Source: Streptomyces flavidovirens DSM 40150
GTDB taxonomy: Bacteria > Actinomycetota > Actinomycetes > Streptomycetales > Streptomycetaceae
Direction: 5' to 3'
DNA: 64,000 nucleotides
NCBI RefSeq assembly: GCF_000429085.1
Contig: NZ_AUBE01000001.1
Span: forward strand, 372,001-436,000
Part shown: positions 60,865 through 64,000 of the stretch, piece by piece
Layout of the letters: every line of letters begins with the position of its first letter
Position numbering within the stretch: position 1 is the first letter of the stretch
The notes under the pieces: model-generated
What the model was told of the DNA's origin: nothing
The model's database searches: none
Seen by the model: only the letters and a program-made list of their open reading frames with translations
Translations under genes and position numbers: made by a program

Positions 60865-61662
60865 TCACCTCCGCAGCGACGACTTGTCGCCCATCACCAC
60901 TACCGGCTTCTTCGCCGGGTCCAGGGTGCGCAGCAGCTCCTTCATCACCGGCCGGGCGAACGACACACAGCCCTGCGTCGGCCCGTCGTGATCGACATGC
61001 AGCCAGATCCCGCCGCCCCTGGACGCGCCCAGGGGCCGGTTCCAGTCCAGCGGGGTCGTGCCGGGCTTGCGGTTGTAGTTGATGGCGATGACGTAGTCGA
61101 AGGCGCCCGCCAGGGGTTCCCCCTCGGAGCCCGTGCCGCGGGCGGTGAAGGCCGGGCCCGTGTCGTACGTCAGCTTCGTGCCGGGGTCGGGGAGCAGGCC
61201 GCCCGCGTCGGTGAGGGTGAAGACGCCGATGGGGGAGCGCAGGTCCCCCTGGACGTGCCTGTCGGTCCAGCCGCGTACGGCGTTGTGGACGGGCCAGGGG
61301 GTGCCCGGCCGCCAGGCGGCGCCGGGGCGTTCGCGCTCGTACAGGACCGCCGTGCCCCGGTTCTCGTCGCGGCCCTCGCCGGTGACGACCAGCGCCTGGC
61401 GGGTGTCGTCCGGGACCTGGCTGAGTGTCTTGGGGCCGAGGCCCGGCAGGGTGCGGAGCGGGCGGGGCGACCTGCGGGGTTGCGGTGCGGCTTTGCCGGC
61501 CTTGCCGGCCTTGCCCCCGGACGGTCCGGGGGCGGGAGTGCCGGGGTCCGCGACGGCGCCCGGGGCACGGGGGGTGGTCGTGGTGCCGCAGCCCGTTGCC
61601 AGGAGTGCGGCGGCCGTCAGCAGCGCGGTCAGCGGAGCCATCGTTCGGTTCCGGCGCTTCAT
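60865..61662 (-). CDS. Lipoprotein L,D-transpeptidase (YkuD family)
   Basis: 265 aa. Lipoprotein signal with lipobox LLATGC at about residues 20-25, followed by a Pro/Ala/Lys-rich linker (to about 70) and a YkuD domain (about 95-260) with AVLYERERPGAAW, SPIGVFTLTDAGG, IAINYNR and the active-site HVDHDGPTQGCVSFARPVM (His plus catalytic Cys). It cross-links peptidoglycan 3-3 or attaches proteins to the wall. ATG 61662 after AGAAGGGGAC. It has the same orientation as aspS, separated by the terminator at 61796-61833. Confidence 0.92.
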   Translation of the reverse strand: MKRRNRTMAPLTALLTAAALLATGCGTTTTPRAPGAVADPGTPAPGPSGGKAGKAGKAAPQPRRSPRPLRTLPGLGPKTLSQVPDDTRQALVVTGEGRDENRGTAVLYERERPGAAWRPGTPWPVHNAVRGWTDRHVQGDLRSPIGVFTLTDAGGLLPDPGTKLTYDTGPAFTARGTGSEGEPLAGAFDYVIAINYNRKPGTTPLDWNRPLGASRGGGIWLHVDHDGPTQGCVSFARPVMKELLRTLDPAKKPVVVMGDKSSLRR

Positions 61663-61795
61663 CTCGTCCCCTTCTGCTTGCTGCCGAACGTAAGAGAGTC
61701 CAGTACCCGGTGACCTCCTCGACACGATCCGCCGAGGGGGCGGCCGGCGCCGTCTGGAGCAGGTTCTTCGGTCCTTCACGACCCCGCAGCCCCAA

Positions 61796-61833
61796 AGAAG
61801 GGGCCCGGAACCAGTCGGTTCCGGGCCCCTTCT
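61796..61833. terminator. Terminator hairpin after aspS
   Basis: AGAAGGGGCCCGGAACC (61796-61812) pairs perfectly with GGTTCCGGGCCCCTTCT (61817-61833) with a 4-base loop: a 17-bp stem. It lies 16 bases downstream of the aspS stop on the minus strand. Confidence 0.95.
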
Positions 61834-61849
61834 CGGTGGCTCGACCCTG

Positions 61850-63616
61850 CTACTTCTCCGAAACCGGCTTCCGGAGCTGAATGTTGAGCTCCCGCAGCCG
61901 CGCCTCGTCCAGCGTCGTCGGCGCGCCCATCATCAGGTCCTGCGCGTTGCCGTTCAGCGGGAAGGCGATCGTCTCGCGGATGTTCGGCTCGTCGGCCAGC
62001 AGCATCACGATCCGGTCGATGCCCGGAGCGATGCCGCCGTGCGGCGGGGCGCCGAACTCGAAGGCGCGGAGCATGCCGGCGAACTCGCGTTCGACGGTCT
62101 CCTTGTCGTAACCCGCGATCTCGAACGCCTTGAACATGATCTCGGGCTCGTGGTTCCGGATCGCGCCGGAGGACAGCTCGACGCCGTTGCAGACGATGTC
62201 GTACTGCCAGCCCAGGATGTCCAGCGGGTCCTGGGTCTCCAGGGCCTCAAGGCCGCCCTGCGGCATCGAGAACGGGTTGTGCGAGAAGTCGATCTTCCCG
62301 GTGAGCTCGTCCTTCTCGTACATCGGGAAGTCGACGATCCAGCAGAAGCGGAAGACGCCCTCTTCGAAGTGCCCGGCGCGCTTCGCCGCTTCGACCCGTA
62401 CGGCCGACATGATCTTCGAGACCTCGTCGAACTCGCCCGCGCCGAAGAAGATCGCGTGGCCGGGGGCCAGCGACAGGCGCTCGGTGAGGACCTTGACGTT
62501 CTCCTCGGTGAGGAACTTCGCGATCGGGCCGCTGAGCGAACCGTCCTCGCCGACCCGCACCCAGGCGAGGCCCTTGGCGCCGTGCTCGACGGCGTAGTCA
62601 CCGAGCCCGTCGAAGAACTTCCTCGACTGACCCGCCGTGTCCGGCACCGGCAGCGCACGCACGTGCTTGCCGGCGAAGGCCTTGAACTCCGAGCCCGCGA
62701 AGACGTCCGAGATGTCGACGAGCTCGAGCTGAGCCCGCAGGTCGGGCTTGTCGTTGCCGTACTTCAGCATCGCCTCGCGGAACGGGATCCGCGGGAACGG
62801 CGACGTGACGTGGCGGCCGCCCCCGAACTCCTCGAAGAGCTCGGTCATCAGCTTCTCGATCGGCTGGAAGACGTCCTCCTGCTCGACGAAGCTCATCTCC
62901 ACGTCGAGCTGATAGAACTCGCCCGGCGAGCGGTCCGCGCGGGCGTCCTCGTCGCGGAAGCACGGCGCGATCTGGAAGTACCGGTCGAAGCCCGAGATCA
63001 TCAGGAGCTGCTTGAACTGCTGCGGCGCCTGCGGCAGCGCGTAGAACTTGCCGGGGTTCAGACGCGACGGGACGACGAAGTCCCGCGCGCCCTCCGGCGA
63101 GGTCGCCGTCAGGATCGGCGTCGCCATCTCGTTGAAGCCGAGCGCCGTCATCTTGTGCCGGATGGCCGAGATGACGGCCGTACGCAGCATGATGTTGCGG
63201 TGCATGCGCTCGCGGCGCAGGTCGAGGAAGCGGTACTCGAGGCGGCGCTCCTCGCCCACCCCGTCGTCCGTGTTGATCTGGAACGGCAGCTGCTGCGAGG
63301 CGCCCAGCAGCTCGACCTCCGCGACCTCGACCTCGATCTCGCCGGTCGGCAGGTCCGGGTTGATGTTCTCGGCGCCGCGCGAGACGACCCGGCCGTCGAC
63401 GCGGACGACCGACTCCTTGTTGAGCTTGTCGAGGGCCTCGTACGCCGGGGTGCCGGGGCGGGCGACGAGCTGCGTGATGCCGTAGTGATCGCGCAGATCG
63501 ATGAAGAGGATGCCGCCCAGGTCTCGACGATTGTGCAGCCAGCCGCTCAGCCGGACGTCGGTGTCGACGTCAGAGGCGCGGAGCTCGCCGCAGGTGTGGG
63601 ACCTGTACCGATGCAT
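61850..63616 (-). CDS. aspS: Aspartyl-tRNA synthetase
   Basis: 588 aa class II synthetase. N-terminal OB-fold anticodon domain (about 1-105: [40 protein letters not shown]), motif 1 near residue 150 ([17 protein letters not shown]), motif 2 with [20 protein letters not shown], the bacterial insertion (about 290-430), and motif 3 with [20 protein letters not shown]. Length and domain order are those of bacterial AspRS. Start ATG 63616. Housekeeping. Confidence 0.98.
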   Translation of the reverse strand: MHRYRSHTCGELRASDVDTDVRLSGWLHNRRDLGGILFIDLRDHYGITQLVARPGTPAYEALDKLNKESVVRVDGRVVSRGAENINPDLPTGEIEVEVAEVELLGASQQLPFQINTDDGVGEERRLEYRFLDLRRERMHRNIMLRTAVISAIRHKMTALGFNEMATPILTATSPEGARDFVVPSRLNPGKFYALPQAPQQFKQLLMISGFDRYFQIAPCFRDEDARADRSPGEFYQLDVEMSFVEQEDVFQPIEKLMTELFEEFGGGRHVTSPFPRIPFREAMLKYGNDKPDLRAQLELVDISDVFAGSEFKAFAGKHVRALPVPDTAGQSRKFFDGLGDYAVEHGAKGLAWVRVGEDGSLSGPIAKFLTEENVKVLTERLSLAPGHAIFFGAGEFDEVSKIMSAVRVEAAKRAGHFEEGVFRFCWIVDFPMYEKDELTGKIDFSHNPFSMPQGGLEALETQDPLDILGWQYDIVCNGVELSSGAIRNHEPEIMFKAFEIAGYDKETVEREFAGMLRAFEFGAPPHGGIAPGIDRIVMLLADEPNIRETIAFPLNGNAQDLMMGAPTTLDEARLRELNIQLRKPVSEK

Positions 63617-63772
63617 CGTCGTTCATCCAGCCTTCGGGATTCGGGGTAGTCGGAGCACTCAAGGTTACCGCCCGGCGCGTTCCCTTTAATTTGCCTTTTT
63701 ATTTGCCGTACGGGACGGGTCCGCAGGGGGACTCACCCAGCCGGTCCGGCCGCGACCTGTAAAGATGAAGCA

Positions 63773-64000
63773 ATGCGTACCGAGGACATCCTGGCCGCCA
63801 TCGCGACCGGCCTGTGGCGCTGGGACAACGCATCCGGGGTCGTCACGCTCGACGCGGAGGCCGCCCGGCTGCTCGGGCTGCCCGCCGAGCCCGTGGCGCT
63901 CCCCGAGGCCGCCGTACGCTCCCGTTTCCACCCGGTCGACTGGAACGAAATCAACGGCGTCGTCAACCTCGCGGTCGCCGAAGGCACCCTCGCCGAGGCC
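63773..64000 (+). CDS. 5' end of a PAS-type sensor gene (probably a SpoIIE-type phosphatase), cut by window edge
   Basis: 76 codons visible, starting MRTEDILAAIATGLWRWDNA, then VVTLDAEAARLLGLPAEPVA and FHPVDWNEINGVVNLAVAEG. This looks like the beginning of a PAS domain (W-x-W-D, then the fold with HPVDW). In Streptomyces, genes of this kind beside aspS are often long PAS/GAF/SpoIIE phosphatases, but the rest is outside the window. Divergent from aspS with 156 bases between starts. The ATG at 63773 has AAGATGAAGC upstream. Confidence 0.7.
   Translation, partial: MRTEDILAAIATGLWRWDNASGVVTLDAEAARLLGLPAEPVALPEAAVRSRFHPVDWNEINGVVNLAVAEGTLAEA

Overview
The window is chromosomal DNA of a Streptomyces (or a very close actinomycete). 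The evidence is the very high GC content, frequent GTG starts, a single-copy-style mce lipid-import operon, chaplins (one with a sortase signal), an Rpf-type resuscitation factor, a WhiJ/AbaA-type XRE-DUF397-ATPase trio, and metG and aspS at the right end. I saw no tRNA, rRNA, CRISPR array, transposase or prophage. Species was not determined.

Layout. 1-6.7 kb: minus-strand mce operon (ATPase, two MlaE-type permeases, then four Mce proteins, the last cut by the window edge). 6.9-10.5 kb: an ECF sigma factor with a membrane and Pro-rich extension, then envelope enzymes (lytic transglycosylase, Rpf-LysM protein). 10.7-12.1 kb: a DUF72 gene, then what looks like the deletion scar of a SapB/AmfS-type class III lanthipeptide locus (5' ends of a LanKC synthetase and of a response regulator, abutting tail to tail). 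12.3-21.9 kb: signalling genes (PP2C, Ser/Thr kinase, SigB/F-type sigma factor, MarR, SpoIIE-type phosphatase with a changed metal motif, HATPase anti-sigma-like protein) and secreted hydrolases. 21.9-25.7 kb: an endonuclease/exonuclease/phosphatase protein, a P1B metal ATPase and a divergent ArsR repressor with a clear operator. 25.8-28.2 kb: four small secreted proteins, including a long sortase-type chaplin and a short chaplin. 28.4-30.8 kb: a compact ACP-ketosynthase-hydrolase operon. 31-36.5 kb: VOC protein, anti-sigma-like ATPase, DM13 protein, a KhtT/KhtU-like antiporter pair and an AraC regulator. 36.5-40.5 kb: an accessory patch with a decayed O-methyltransferase, the HATPase/XRE/DUF397 trio, a replication-initiator-like HTH protein and an orphan VapB45-like protein. 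40.7-49.3 kb: TerB, a DrrAB-like ABC exporter, a MocR regulator divergent from a hydrolase, a FUSC membrane protein and an S4 RNA-binding protein. 49.5-58.4 kb: an APC permease, PhoX with an upstream PHO box, orphan barstar, a repeat-rich VWA protein and metG. 58.7-64 kb: a membrane-anchored teichoic-acid-polymerase-like protein, a lipoprotein L,D-transpeptidase, aspS, and the start of a further gene.

Themes. Many genes concern the cell surface and development: mce import, peptidoglycan turnover, chaplins, the lanthipeptide remnant and wall-polymer synthesis. Others belong to partner-switching or kinase/phosphatase signalling. The features I consider most worth a second look are the lanthipeptide deletion scar, a 110-bp repeat present twice in inverted orientation (one copy supplies the tail of the sigma factor), the ACP/KAS/hydrolase cassette, the unusual single-domain long chaplin, and the inverted pair of DnaA-box-like 9-mers. 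All functional calls come from reading translated sequence by eye; no database search was possible.
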